The notes under the pieces: model-generated
The model's input: the letters and a program-made list of their open reading frames with translations, nothing else
The model's database searches: none
What the model was told of the DNA's origin: nothing
In this document: one piece after another, positions 44,544 through 54,089 of the stretch
Numbering within the stretch: position 1 is the first letter of the stretch
How the letters are laid out: each line of letters starts with the position of its first letter
Program-made: the position numbers and the translations under genes
Origin: JADLHS01 sp036274115
GTDB taxonomy: Bacteria > Verrucomicrobiota > Verrucomicrobiia > Limisphaerales > JADLHS01
Direction of reading: 5' to 3'
NCBI GenBank assembly: GCA_036274115.1
Contig: DASUGI010000113.1
Location: 1 to 64,000 of the forward strand
DNA length: 64,000 bases

Positions 44544-46082
44544 TCAGCTCACTCCCATTCCGATCAGGAACTCGATATTGCTGCCGGTTTTTTTGAGTTT
44601 GCCGAGCAGCAGTTCCATCGCTTCCACGGGCGGGACACCAGTCAGCGCCCGGCGCAACAGGACGATCTTGTTGAGTTCGTCCGGATGATAGAGCAATTCC
44701 TCTTTCCGCGTGCCGGAGCGTTCCACGTTGATGGATGGGAAAATGCGCCGATCCACGAGCGCGCGGTCGAGATGGACTTCCATGTTGCCCGTGCCTTTGA
44801 ACTCTTCAAAGATGACTTCATCCATGCGTGAGCCCGTGTCCACCAGCGCCGTGGCAATGATGGTGAGCGAGCCGCCTTCCTCGATGTTGCGTGCCGCGCC
44901 GAAGAAGCGCTTGGGCTTGTGCAGCGCGTTGGCATCGACACCGCCGGACAGAATTTTGCCGGAGTGCGGTTGCACGGTGTTGTAGGCGCGGGCGAGGCGC
45001 GTAATGGAGTCGAGCAGAATGACGACGTCGCGCTTGTGCTCGATCATGCGCTTGGCTTTCTCGATGACCATTTCGGCGACCTGCACATGGCGCTCCGGCG
45101 GTTCGTCGAACGTCGAGGAAATCACTTCCGCGCCGACGCACGTGCGCTCCATGTCCGTGACTTCTTCGGGGCGTTCGTCAATCAACAGGATGAACAGATA
45201 GGACTCCGGATTGTTTTTCAGGATCGCGTTGGCGAGCTTCTGCATCAGCACCGTTTTGCCGGTGCGCGGCGGTGCGACGATGATGCCGCGCGTGCCTTTG
45301 CCGATGGGGCACACCAGGTCCAGCACGCGAGTCGATAACTCTTCCTTGCCGGTTTCGAGAATGAAGCGCTTGTTGGGAAACAGTGGCGTCAGGTTCTCGA
45401 AATGTGTTTTGTCCTTCGCTTTGTCCGGCTCTTCGCCATCAACGGCTTCAACTTTGAGCAAAGCGAAAAACTTTTCCTTCTCCTTGGGTGGCCGGATCTG
45501 GCCCGCGATCAGATTGCCGGTCTGCAAATCGAAGCGGCGAATCTGGGAGGGTGAAACGTAAATGTCCTCAGGACAGGGGAGGTAATTGAAACTCTGCGAG
45601 CGCAGAAAGCCAAAGCCTTCCGGCAACACCTCCAGCACACCTTCGGAAAACAGGACGCCAGCACGCTCGGCGTTCTTCTGCAGGATGTGGAAAATGACCT
45701 CGTGCTTGCGCATCGTGCCGAAATTCTCCACGCCGAGGTCCTTCGCCATCTTGTTGAGATCATTCATCTGCATCGCCTGGAGCTTGGCGATGTTCAGTGA
45801 ATGTGCGATTTTGTCGCGCTCACCGCGGCGGGATTCGTAGCGCTCCGGACGTTCCGGCGCCGTGGGAACGTCGGGCTCTATGGGCCGCGTTGGCGGTTGC
45901 AGCTCGGCTTCTTCCGCCGGCGCTGGTTGAGGCGCGGGGGCCGCTGCCACGGATTCAGGCTGGGCCGGGGCAGTTGGCGGCGGCGTAAGTGGTGCCGCTT
46001 CGGCAGCATCCAAGGGCAGGTCTGCTCCCTCCTTTGCTTTGGCAGATTTGGTTTTGGCCTTCTTGGTGGCAACTCTTGGCAT
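44544..46082 (-). CDS. rho: Transcription termination factor Rho
   Basis: 512 residues, longer than the E. coli protein (419) because of an Ala/Pro/Glu-rich N-terminal extension of about 90 residues. The N-terminal helix bundle and the RNA-binding OB fold follow (VLEVLPEGFGFLRSQSFNYL). The ATPase domain has Walker A VAPPRTGKT (about 269-277), the Walker B-type VVILLDSITRLARAYN and the Q/R loops GGVDANALHKPKRFFGAARN. It forms the hexameric RNA helicase that ends untranslated transcripts. AGAGGA lies about 8 nt before the ATG. The disordered extension is known in several phyla and may affect phase separation or RNA binding. Confidence 0.97.
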   Translation of the reverse strand: MPRVATKKAKTKSAKAKEGADLPLDAAEAAPLTPPPTAPAQPESVAAAPAPQPAPAEEAELQPPTRPIEPDVPTAPERPERYESRRGERDKIAHSLNIAKLQAMQMNDLNKMAKDLGVENFGTMRKHEVIFHILQKNAERAGVLFSEGVLEVLPEGFGFLRSQSFNYLPCPEDIYVSPSQIRRFDLQTGNLIAGQIRPPKEKEKFFALLKVEAVDGEEPDKAKDKTHFENLTPLFPNKRFILETGKEELSTRVLDLVCPIGKGTRGIIVAPPRTGKTVLMQKLANAILKNNPESYLFILLIDERPEEVTDMERTCVGAEVISSTFDEPPERHVQVAEMVIEKAKRMIEHKRDVVILLDSITRLARAYNTVQPHSGKILSGGVDANALHKPKRFFGAARNIEEGGSLTIIATALVDTGSRMDEVIFEEFKGTGNMEVHLDRALVDRRIFPSINVERSGTRKEELLYHPDELNKIVLLRRALTGVPPVEAMELLLGKLKKTGSNIEFLIGMGVS

Positions 46083-46224
46083 AAAATAGTTCCTCTCGGG
46101 TTAACTGTTCCGACCGGGCGAGACTCACATCGTCAAACGCAAGGTCCAATAAACTGCTTGGACGACCAACGATTGATTTAGTTCAAATTGGCTGGCTACC
46201 GGTCGGAGCGCGCGAAATTCAGAC

Positions 46225-48399
46225 TTAATACGGCAAGGGGAATCTCGCGGTCAGTTCACGCACACGTTGACGCACCTTGGCAATCGCGTCAAGATTCTTT
46301 ATGTCCAGCAACACCTCAGCGATCATGTCGGCAATGGCCGCCATTTCCGTTTCTTTCATGCCGCGAGTGGTGACCGCCGGTGTGCCGAGGCGAATGCCGC
46401 TGGCCTGGAAGGGCGACCGCGTTTCAAACGGAATGGTGTTTTTGTTCGTCGTAATGCCGGCTTCATCAAGCGCGATCTGACAATCCTTGCCGGTGATTCC
46501 ACGCGCGCCGACGTCCACCAGCATCAGATGATTGTCAGTTCCACCACTGACGAGCCGGAAACCATTTCGCTTCATTCCATCTGCCAGCGCGGCAGCATTT
46601 TTTACGATGGCTTGCTGATAAGACTTAAAGGCGGGCTGCAACGCCTCATGAAAACAGACGGCTTTGCCCGCGATCACGTGCATGAGCGGTCCGCCCTGGA
46701 TGCCCGGAAATGCCTGGGAATCGATTTCCTTCGCATACTTCTCTTTGCAGAGAATCAGGCCGCCCCGCGGTCCCCGCAGCGTCTTGTGCGTGGTTGTAGT
46801 AACGAAGTCGGCGTGCTCAATCGGGCTGGGATGAAGTCCGGCGGCGACTAAACCGGCGATGTGCGCAATGTCGGCCAACAGATACGCGCCGACCTCGCGG
46901 GCGATTTCGCCCATGCGCTTAAAATCAATGATGCGGGGATACGCGCTGGCGCCGACCGTGATCATTTTCGGCCTGTGCTCGCGTGCCATGCTGGCGAGTT
47001 GATCATAATCAATGCGCTCGTCGTCCTTGCGCACGCCGTAGTGAACGATTTCAAAAAATTTCCCGGAGAAATTAGCCTTGTTGCCGTGCGTCAGGTGCCC
47101 TCCGTGGCTCAGATCCATGGTGAGCATCTTGTCGCCCGGTTTCAGGAAGGCGAAATAGACGGCCATGTTGGCGCCGCTGCCGGAGTGCGGCTGAACGTTG
47201 GCGTGCTCCGCGCCGAAGAGCTTCTTCGCGCGATCAATCGCCAGTTGCTCGACGACGTCCACATTTTCACAACCGCCGTACCAGCGTTTTTTGGGGTAGC
47301 CCTCGGCGTACTTGTTCGTGAGTACCGAGCCTTGCGCCTCCATGACCGCGGGGCTGGTGAAATTTTCGCTGGCAATGAGTTCGATGTTTTCCTGCTGACG
47401 CAGACGTTCGTGTTCGAGGACTTCAGCGACGGCTGAATCAACGGCTCGCAATCGGTATTCGGGTGAGATAGTTCTGGATTCCATCTTGTTTACTCGGCGC
47501 TCGTGACGACCGCCTTCGAATTTGGTGGTGAGAAAAATGTCGAGATAATGCTTGGCCTGGTCGGCGGTGGTGAATTTACCCGAAAGGCAAAGCACGTTGG
47601 CATCATTGTGCCGGCGGGTAAGTGACGCCGATTCGCCGTCGCACACCATGGCGGCGCGCACGCCGGGCACTTTGTTAGCCGCTATGCTCATGCCGATGCC
47701 CGTCGTGCAAACCAGCAGGCCATACTCGGCCTTGTGGCTGGCCACCATGTTGGCGACATGGAGTGCGTAATCCGGGTAATCCGTGGACTCTTTGCTGTGA
47801 GTGCCAAAATCGGTGAACGTCACTCCGCGTTCCTGCAAATACCGCTTCAGCGCCTCTTTCAGGTCGAAGCCGCCGTGGTCTGCGCCGATGGCAACGGTCG
47901 CCGTTTTTCCAGCCGCAACCGCTTTCGCCATGACGCTGGTTTCGCCTTGCTCAATGAACCGAAGCAGTGACGCGATGCCCTGTTCAATTTGATCGCGGCA
48001 ACTCAAATAGACCTCATACGAACCGCCAATCGGATCGCTGATGTCTTTCTCAAACGGATCGAGCGTTTCATCAAACTCGCGCAGCAGAAAGGTTTTTTCC
48101 GCTGCCTGGGGATAAAGCAACGTGATGGTATCCACATGGCTGTGCGTCATTCCCAGAATGAAATCCGCCTGTCTCACCAGGTCCGCCGTAAGCATTTGAC
48201 TGCGCTGGCGCGAGATGTCCACGCCCAGTTCCTTCATGGCTTGCACCGAATAGGTGCTGGGAGGTAATCCGTCCGCAGCGCCCAGGCCAGCCGACACCGC
48301 CCGATAATCAGTACGACCCCGTGTGGCATGGCGGAACAGGCCTTCAGCCATGGGGCTGCGGCAGATGTTACCAGTGCAGACGAAAAGAAAGGTCTTCAT
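46225..48399 (-). CDS. glyA: Triple fusion: low-MW phosphatase, RpiB and serine hydroxymethyltransferase
   Basis: One uninterrupted 724-codon frame. Residues 1-152 are a low-molecular-weight protein phosphatase (nucleophile loop CTGNICRS, C8/R14; general acid D122 in SDPIGG). Residues 157-305 are ribose-5-phosphate isomerase B (GADHGG 172-177; C231 in CTTGIGMSIAANK). Residues 306-724 are serine hydroxymethyltransferase (IELIASENF; NKYAEGYPKKRWYGG; PLP Lys539 in TTTTHKT). Both inner junctions start with a Met (M157, M306) where separate proteins would begin, so internal initiation is possible. All key catalytic residues are present. The order matches ywlE-rpiB-glyA in Bacillus. A sequencing or assembly error would have to remove two stop codons to mimic this. 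Confidence 0.9.
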   Translation of the reverse strand: MKTFLFVCTGNICRSPMAEGLFRHATRGRTDYRAVSAGLGAADGLPPSTYSVQAMKELGVDISRQRSQMLTADLVRQADFILGMTHSHVDTITLLYPQAAEKTFLLREFDETLDPFEKDISDPIGGSYEVYLSCRDQIEQGIASLLRFIEQGETSVMAKAVAAGKTATVAIGADHGGFDLKEALKRYLQERGVTFTDFGTHSKESTDYPDYALHVANMVASHKAEYGLLVCTTGIGMSIAANKVPGVRAAMVCDGESASLTRRHNDANVLCLSGKFTTADQAKHYLDIFLTTKFEGGRHERRVNKMESRTISPEYRLRAVDSAVAEVLEHERLRQQENIELIASENFTSPAVMEAQGSVLTNKYAEGYPKKRWYGGCENVDVVEQLAIDRAKKLFGAEHANVQPHSGSGANMAVYFAFLKPGDKMLTMDLSHGGHLTHGNKANFSGKFFEIVHYGVRKDDERIDYDQLASMAREHRPKMITVGASAYPRIIDFKRMGEIAREVGAYLLADIAHIAGLVAAGLHPSPIEHADFVTTTTHKTLRGPRGGLILCKEKYAKEIDSQAFPGIQGGPLMHVIAGKAVCFHEALQPAFKSYQQAIVKNAAALADGMKRNGFRLVSGGTDNHLMLVDVGARGITGKDCQIALDEAGITTNKNTIPFETRSPFQASGIRLGTPAVTTRGMKETEMAAIADMIAEVLLDIKNLDAIAKVRQRVRELTARFPLPY

Positions 48400-48458
48400 T
48401 CAATCAGCGGCGGGAAGTGTGGTCAGTGTCACCGAATCGTCAACCCAGAATAATTTGT

Positions 48459-48473
48459 CTGACAGCTTGTCAG
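48459..48473 (-). terminator. Short hairpin at the end of the S41-like gene
   Basis: CTGACA (48459-48464) pairs with TGTCAG (48468-48473) around a 3-nt loop, and the stem overlaps the stop codon of the S41-like gene. On the minus strand it is followed by ACAAATTATT, a weak T run. It lies upstream of the phosphatase-RpiB-GlyA gene. Confidence 0.35.
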
Positions 48474-49522
48474 GGGCGCGCCCGGCGCACCACGGCCAAT
48501 CCTTTTAGCAAGTCGACGGCACGTGCCAGCGTGGGATCCCGCAGCACCGGCGCTTCGGGTTCAGTATCCGTTCCAACCGGGAATTCACCTTCGAGACTGA
48601 AGCCGTCACGCCGTGCGCGTACCAGGTCGGCTTCATTGGGGCGACGCCGCGTGGGCCGATTCGTCGGGGTGGCGAGTGAACCGGCGGAGGCTGACGCCAG
48701 ATTTGTCTTTGTGCTGATCACGTACGGATCTTCCAAAAACGCGCGCTCCAATTCGGGAGAGATTTTCACTTCGATATCCGGCTTCACTCCTTTCGAAAGC
48801 GCCTCACCACTCCCCAGTTTGACGGGTGCGGTGGCGATGCGCAGTTGCTGTCCGTTCTTCAACTGGAAATCCTGCGTGGTCATCGCGGCGCCCCGAGTCG
48901 TTCCGCCCAGAATCAAAGCAACTCCAGCATCCCGCAACACCGCGGCGAGGGCTTCGGCAGCACCGATGGTCTCCGTGTTTACCAACACAGCTACGGGCCA
49001 CGTGAAAGCGTCATCTTTTTCCGTTGATTTGATCGGGCCTTTCCCCCAGTCGAGCAACGGCCGTTGCGTTGGCACAAACAAGTCCGCCGCGGCGGCTGCG
49101 GCCGCGTAATCTTCTCCGCCAGCAAATCGCAGATCGAGAACCAAACCAATCAGCTTGTTGGTCGCCGCCAGAGTGATGCATTGGCGGCGAATTTCCCCGG
49201 GGAGCGACGACGTCACCTGGCCGACGCGCAAGCACGCGATGCGATCGTCGATAATGGTGACTTTGGTGATTGCGGACGCATTGGTTGAACTCTTGGAATC
49301 GTCCCCCACCAATCTTACCTTTCCGCGAAGGCTGTTGAGGAGACCTTCAATCGACGCGCGATTCAACTCGGAATCACTCGTCCCGGCCAGATGTTCGCGA
49401 ACGAGGGCGCGAACCTCGTCAAAATCCGGCGGAGTCTCGGAAACGCCTCGTGCTGTCGGCGAGGTTGCCACCAGACCAAAGAGCGACAGCAGCAGGAAAT
49501 AACGAATCAATACAGTTCTCAT
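48470..49522 (-). CDS. S41/Ctp-like exported protein without the catalytic residues
   Basis: 350 residues from MRTVLIRYFLLLSLFG, a signal peptide. The core matches the tail-specific protease (S41) fold: ITLAATNKLIGLVLDLRFAGG, then AVLVNTETIGAAEALAAVL, then GGTTRGAAMTTQDFQLKNGQ. In active Ctp/Prc proteases the second block reads like SASASE with the nucleophilic Ser, and the third contains the general base in GKG. Here those positions are G-A-A and G-A-A, so Ser and Lys are both missing. No PDZ domain is seen. The protein is therefore probably a non-proteolytic binding or regulatory homologue. Confidence 0.75.
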   Translation of the reverse strand: MRTVLIRYFLLLSLFGLVATSPTARGVSETPPDFDEVRALVREHLAGTSDSELNRASIEGLLNSLRGKVRLVGDDSKSSTNASAITKVTIIDDRIACLRVGQVTSSLPGEIRRQCITLAATNKLIGLVLDLRFAGGEDYAAAAAAADLFVPTQRPLLDWGKGPIKSTEKDDAFTWPVAVLVNTETIGAAEALAAVLRDAGVALILGGTTRGAAMTTQDFQLKNGQQLRIATAPVKLGSGEALSKGVKPDIEVKISPELERAFLEDPYVISTKTNLASASAGSLATPTNRPTRRRPNEADLVRARRDGFSLEGEFPVGTDTEPEAPVLRDPTLARAVDLLKGLAVVRRARP

Positions 49523-49598
49523 GTCAAATGGAGTAGCCACCACAGGAAATCACTATGCAGGTGTTCCGGGTGATTCTCAAGCCGCGAATCAGATGGAA

Positions 49599-50972
49599 TC
49601 AGGTGCTGCTGAGCTCCTGCCAAAGCAAAGCGCCGAGCCGCTGGCCCTGCGCAAAAATATCCAGATCGAACTTCTCATTCGGCGAATGAGCGTTGTCGTC
49701 GGGTAATGCGAGTCCCAGAAGTAGGGTGTCAGCCCCAAGGATTCTTTTGAATTGGTTGACAATGGGAATCGAACCACCTTCGCGGAGCAAGACCGGTTCA
49801 CGTTCAAAAGCCCGTCGCAAGGCGCGCAAGGCGGCTTGCGCGTCGTTGCTCTTTGGCGAAACCAGATACGCTTCTGCGCCGTGACCGACCTTCACTTCCA
49901 TGGTCACGGTGGGCGGGCAATGCTTTTTCAGGAACGCGACGACCAGTTTGTTAATCCGCGCCGGCTTTTGGTTCGGCACGAGGCGCGCCGTGATTTTTGC
50001 GCGAGCCGACGATGGCACAATGGTCTTGCTGCCTTCGCCTTGATAACCACTGGTGAGACCGTTGATTTCAAAGGTCGGACGGGCGGTGCGCTGTTCGTCC
50101 GGGGTAAAGCCCTTTTCACCGAAGAGTTCCGGCACACCGATGAATTTGCGATAGGCAGAGGCTTTGAATGGTAACCGAGCGAGTTCCTTCCGTTCGTATT
50201 TGCTGAGCGAAACCACGTCGTCGTAAAACCCGGGAATGGTGATGCGGCCTTTCGCGTCGTGAACTTTGGCGAGCAGGCGGCAAAGGGCCGTAGCCGGGTT
50301 CTCCACCGTGCCGCCAAAAAGTCCGGAGTGGAGGTCGCGCGACGGGCCGCGGAGAGTGAGTTCAAATGCCGTAATGCCGCGAAGCGCGTAGGTCAGAGCC
50401 GGATGATTGGGGCTCGGGATGCCGGTGTCTGAAATGACCACGGCATCGCACTTTAATTCCTGACGACGTTCCTGAAGAAATCCTGCGAGACTCTTGCTGC
50501 CGACTTCCTCTTCGCCTTCGATGACGAACGTGAGGTCGCAGGGAAGGGGCGTGCCCGTTTTCAGATAGGCCTCAACCGCTTTGAGGTGGGCCAGGTTTTG
50601 ACCTTTGTTGTCGCTGGCGCCGCGTCCGAACAGGGAACGGCCCTGAATGGTTGGTTGAAACGGCGGTGTTTTCCAGAGTTCAAAAGGTTCGGGCGGCTGA
50701 ACGTCGTAATGGCCATACACCAGGAAGTGACGGCGGCGCGTGACGGATTTGGTGCGCGGGGTTTTCGCGACCACAATCGGATTTCCGTCCGTCGGGCAAA
50801 GTTCGGCCTCCAGTCCCAGGTCGCGGCAGTGGTTCACCAGCCACTCGGCGCAAGCCGCCATATCCGGGCGATGTTCGGGTTGGGCAGAAACGCTGCGAAA
50901 GCGGACGTAATGGCAAAGTTCGTCAACGAAGCGCGGTTGGTTGCGCTGGAGATAGTTCAGGACGTCATCCAT
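49599..50972 (-). CDS. M20-family dipeptidase
   Basis: 457-residue metallopeptidase of the M20 family, CNDP/DapE-like. Metal ligands and neighbours are visible: VYGHYDVQPP, GRGASDNKGQ, the catalytic EGEEEVGS and, at the end, a His in the C-terminal lobe. Dimerisation-domain residues include HSGLFGGTVENPATALCRLL. Likely hydrolyses dipeptides or acylated amino acids in the cytoplasm. There is no signal peptide. It lies between two envelope genes, with about 100 bp to the AsmA-like gene upstream, so a shared operon is possible but not shown. Confidence 0.92.
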   Translation of the reverse strand: MDDVLNYLQRNQPRFVDELCHYVRFRSVSAQPEHRPDMAACAEWLVNHCRDLGLEAELCPTDGNPIVVAKTPRTKSVTRRRHFLVYGHYDVQPPEPFELWKTPPFQPTIQGRSLFGRGASDNKGQNLAHLKAVEAYLKTGTPLPCDLTFVIEGEEEVGSKSLAGFLQERRQELKCDAVVISDTGIPSPNHPALTYALRGITAFELTLRGPSRDLHSGLFGGTVENPATALCRLLAKVHDAKGRITIPGFYDDVVSLSKYERKELARLPFKASAYRKFIGVPELFGEKGFTPDEQRTARPTFEINGLTSGYQGEGSKTIVPSSARAKITARLVPNQKPARINKLVVAFLKKHCPPTVTMEVKVGHGAEAYLVSPKSNDAQAALRALRRAFEREPVLLREGGSIPIVNQFKRILGADTLLLGLALPDDNAHSPNEKFDLDIFAQGQRLGALLWQELSST

Positions 50973-51072
50973 GGCGGAAGTATTGGGAAACGCGGGCGAA
51001 AGCCAAGCGGATTGCGGAAGGCCAAAGGCTCAAACAGCAAGGTCGCCCCAGCGCCAGGGTTGATGAGTGTTC

Positions 51073-53925
51073 TTACTTGAGCTGCCTGCGCAGGAGATCC
51101 TGCAACGGGTTGGTTTTGGGCGGAGCATTAGTGGCCACATTATTTGTCGAGCCCGCTTCAGGGGCGGCGTTCGTAGTGGGTTTGTTGCCCAATAAGTTAC
51201 CGATGGCGCGAGCCGCGTCACCAAGCTTGCCGGCTTTCTCGGTGTCCAGGTTATTAAGCAAGGTTGAAACCGCCGTGCCTGCGAGTGCTTTGCCTTCGAT
51301 CTTTCGATCAGGCTTCTCCAACGTGCCTATTAATGAGATGAACCTGGGCAGAGCGACATAGTCGTTGGTGTCTGTGTTGGAAAGCTTGATCTTCCTCGCG
51401 TATTCGGCGGCAAGGGCGATGTCGACGGGCAGACTTAAGCGAGAATTCTGAAGGTCATCGGCGATCTGAATCGATCCCGCGGAGTTCAAACGAAGGGCGG
51501 GACTCTGGGCGACAAACTGGGCAACGTCGATCTTACCGTCGCCAGCGCGGAGGTTGCTGTTGACGTATTCTAAAGGTGATCGGAGCAGTTCAGGAGTTTG
51601 CAGTGTCAAAGCCACGCCCGCGACGACCGTCTGCAGCATTGGGCCAACGATTTGGATGTTTGCGTTGGTGAAACTGAAATCGATCGCGCCGTTGAGATTA
51701 GTGCGAAGATTGCGCCCCGTTACGCCCGCCCCTTGTATGTCGACTTTGGCGATGAGTGTGCCTTGCGCCCGCCCTTGATACCTGGGTGAAAACGTATTTG
51801 CCAATGGCGCGACCGGCACGCCGTCCGCGTTGAAGGCGACGTTGTATTTATAGCCGGGCACACTGAGATCCAGGTCAGCCGTGGCCGAAACCGGCGCATT
51901 GTTCAACGTGAGCTGGAAGGGCTTGAGGAGAACATGGCTGCCATCCAACAGCAGGCTGGCTTGAACATTGGCGGCATCGATCTCGCGCAAGTAGAGGCGG
52001 CCAATCGTGGCGTCCACTGTGAAATTGCTGAGGGGTAACTTCACGGGCGCGGGCTCTTGCTGCGGACCGGGCGCGGGAGTTTTCGCGGGAGGAATGTTGG
52101 TTGCCGTGGTCGTGCTCTCAGGTTTGTTGGCGAACAAATCGTAATAGCTGGTAACGTCCAACGATTCGGCGGCGAGTTTTAAATTGCCCGTGATGGCGTC
52201 GGCTTCGTTGAGGTCGACAACCCCGGTCAGATTCGCTTCGTTTTTGGCGCGAGGAGTCGGAGTCAATTTGAGACTGCACTGCTGCAGGTTGGCGACCTTG
52301 TTGGAAACGGAGGCATCCACGCCCATTGCCAGTTCCAACGGAGCGCCGGTAACGCCTGCCAATTTGATGCCATTCAAAGCGAGCTTGCTGTTGATGGAGT
52401 CACCTTGGCCGCTGTGATTGATGACTCCGTTGAAGGAAATCTCGTCGATGGCCGTCGGGCCGTTGCCCAGTTTGGCGGAAAAGTTCTTGATGCTCTTGTC
52501 GATCTCGATACTCAACCGTTTGCCGCCGTCCTTGGAAAAGAGCTTTCCTTTGGCGTTGGCGACTCCGGCCAGATCCAGTCCCGGAGCGAAGGCGCGCCAG
52601 TCAGCGAGGTTGAGATTAATGAGGGCAAAATCGAGTGAGGCATCAGCGGCATTGACGGTATCTCCGAAAGCCAGAGTCAGTGGATTGCTCAAGGTTGCAC
52701 TCATCAAAGGCTGCTGATTCTGCGTGCCGTTCAAGTTGACTGCTTTGAGCAGGAGCGATTTTGCGGCGCTGTCGAACGTGACGTCATAAGTGCAGTTGAG
52801 GTCAACCATGGGGGACGTGACATTTCGTTGGATCGTCTGGAGGCGCGCGATGTCCAGTCGCCCCGCGAGCGAAATCATCCGACCCGTTTGAGCGATGGTA
52901 ATGTCGGTGGTGTCGTTGATGGTGGTGGTGCCAAAATCGATCCCCTTGGCCGCGCCAAAAAGGTTGAGGACCTGCCGGTCAAACGAGGTGACCTCCAGCT
53001 TGAGCTTGCCTTCAATCTTTGCGGCGTCAAACGGGCCGGTTAAGCGCACGCGCCCCAGTGAGGCGGTGCCTTTGTTGAATTGCAGCGCCAGTTGCTTGAC
53101 CTCGCTGGGGGTCATATCGCAATCCAGTTTGCCGATCAACCCGCCGAGTTCCGCAAATTCACCGGTCGCCTTGCCCACCGAGAATGAAGCGGTTCCTTTT
53201 AGCGACGCGGGTTGCAGGTTGTCTTGTAAGGCAAAACTCAAATCGCTGTTCAGCAGGCACGGAAGTTTGGCGACTGAAGGCGTGCCCACCGCTTGCTCCA
53301 TCGCCAGCGCCGTCGAAAAGGTGAGCGTGCCAGTGCCGCCGTTCCTGACGTTCTTGATCGAGAGATTGGCGTTGGCGAGTTCAGTCAGCGTCTTTCCACC
53401 CTCCTTTGAGATTTTGGTGTGCCTGAGAGTCGCGTTGCGCAACGTGAGTGATTTCAATGTCACTTGCGGCGGTTTGCCTCCAGACTTTGCAGGCGGTTTG
53501 GGTTGAGTCGATTTCGGAACGAGCCCATCGGTGTTCTTACCCCCTTGAGCATCTTCGACGATGTTGATCGTGGGTGAATCCAGCAGGACATCTTCGACGA
53601 CGATATTTCCGCGTACCAACGCGAGCAGGTTGTAACGAGCGTGCACCTGCCTGGCATCAAACAATGTTTCCGCCCCGTCGGGTGTGAGCTTAACCTGATT
53701 CAAGGTGAGCTGAGTGAATGGACTGAACTCCGCCTTGCCAACGGTGAGGGTGGAATGGAGCGCCTTGCCGACGCGCGGCACGACCACGCGCTCCACGAAC
53801 CAACCGCTGCTCACCACGAAGTATGCAATGAGCAACAGGAAAATGAGGAAGAGCAAAGCCCGGAAAAGCTTCGCGGCAAGACTCCTTTTTGACGTCTCTA
53901 CTTGTTTCAGTCTTATCTGTGACAT
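51073..53925 (-). CDS. AsmA-family envelope protein
   Basis: 950 residues. An N-terminal membrane helix (ALLFLIFLLLIAYFVVSSGW, about 23-43) is followed by a very long periplasmic region of repeating beta strands (DSPTINIVEDAQGGKN, LSLKSLTLRNATLR-type strands), the pattern of AsmA/TamB/YicH proteins. A C-terminal AsmA_2-like region includes GAIDFSFTNANIQIVGPML. Such proteins form hydrophobic grooves that carry phospholipids towards the outer membrane. The tail is Ala/Thr-rich and ends LQDLLRRQLK. Divergent from the glycosyltransferase gene. Confidence 0.85.
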   Translation of the reverse strand: MSQIRLKQVETSKRSLAAKLFRALLFLIFLLLIAYFVVSSGWFVERVVVPRVGKALHSTLTVGKAEFSPFTQLTLNQVKLTPDGAETLFDARQVHARYNLLALVRGNIVVEDVLLDSPTINIVEDAQGGKNTDGLVPKSTQPKPPAKSGGKPPQVTLKSLTLRNATLRHTKISKEGGKTLTELANANLSIKNVRNGGTGTLTFSTALAMEQAVGTPSVAKLPCLLNSDLSFALQDNLQPASLKGTASFSVGKATGEFAELGGLIGKLDCDMTPSEVKQLALQFNKGTASLGRVRLTGPFDAAKIEGKLKLEVTSFDRQVLNLFGAAKGIDFGTTTINDTTDITIAQTGRMISLAGRLDIARLQTIQRNVTSPMVDLNCTYDVTFDSAAKSLLLKAVNLNGTQNQQPLMSATLSNPLTLAFGDTVNAADASLDFALINLNLADWRAFAPGLDLAGVANAKGKLFSKDGGKRLSIEIDKSIKNFSAKLGNGPTAIDEISFNGVINHSGQGDSINSKLALNGIKLAGVTGAPLELAMGVDASVSNKVANLQQCSLKLTPTPRAKNEANLTGVVDLNEADAITGNLKLAAESLDVTSYYDLFANKPESTTTATNIPPAKTPAPGPQQEPAPVKLPLSNFTVDATIGRLYLREIDAANVQASLLLDGSHVLLKPFQLTLNNAPVSATADLDLSVPGYKYNVAFNADGVPVAPLANTFSPRYQGRAQGTLIAKVDIQGAGVTGRNLRTNLNGAIDFSFTNANIQIVGPMLQTVVAGVALTLQTPELLRSPLEYVNSNLRAGDGKIDVAQFVAQSPALRLNSAGSIQIADDLQNSRLSLPVDIALAAEYARKIKLSNTDTNDYVALPRFISLIGTLEKPDRKIEGKALAGTAVSTLLNNLDTEKAGKLGDAARAIGNLLGNKPTTNAAPEAGSTNNVATNAPPKTNPLQDLLRRQLK

Positions 53926-54089
53926 AGCAACTGCGTGTTGGCGATTGCACGGAGGCGGAACGAAGCTGTGACTGCCGCCAACCGAAGACTACAACGAACT
54001 CCCATCTCTTCAACCCGGAAAAAGCTCGTCGCGGTCCGGTTCAGTGTCCAAAATTCGACGCCGTTCCAAAGCTTGGACATATTTGAGCC

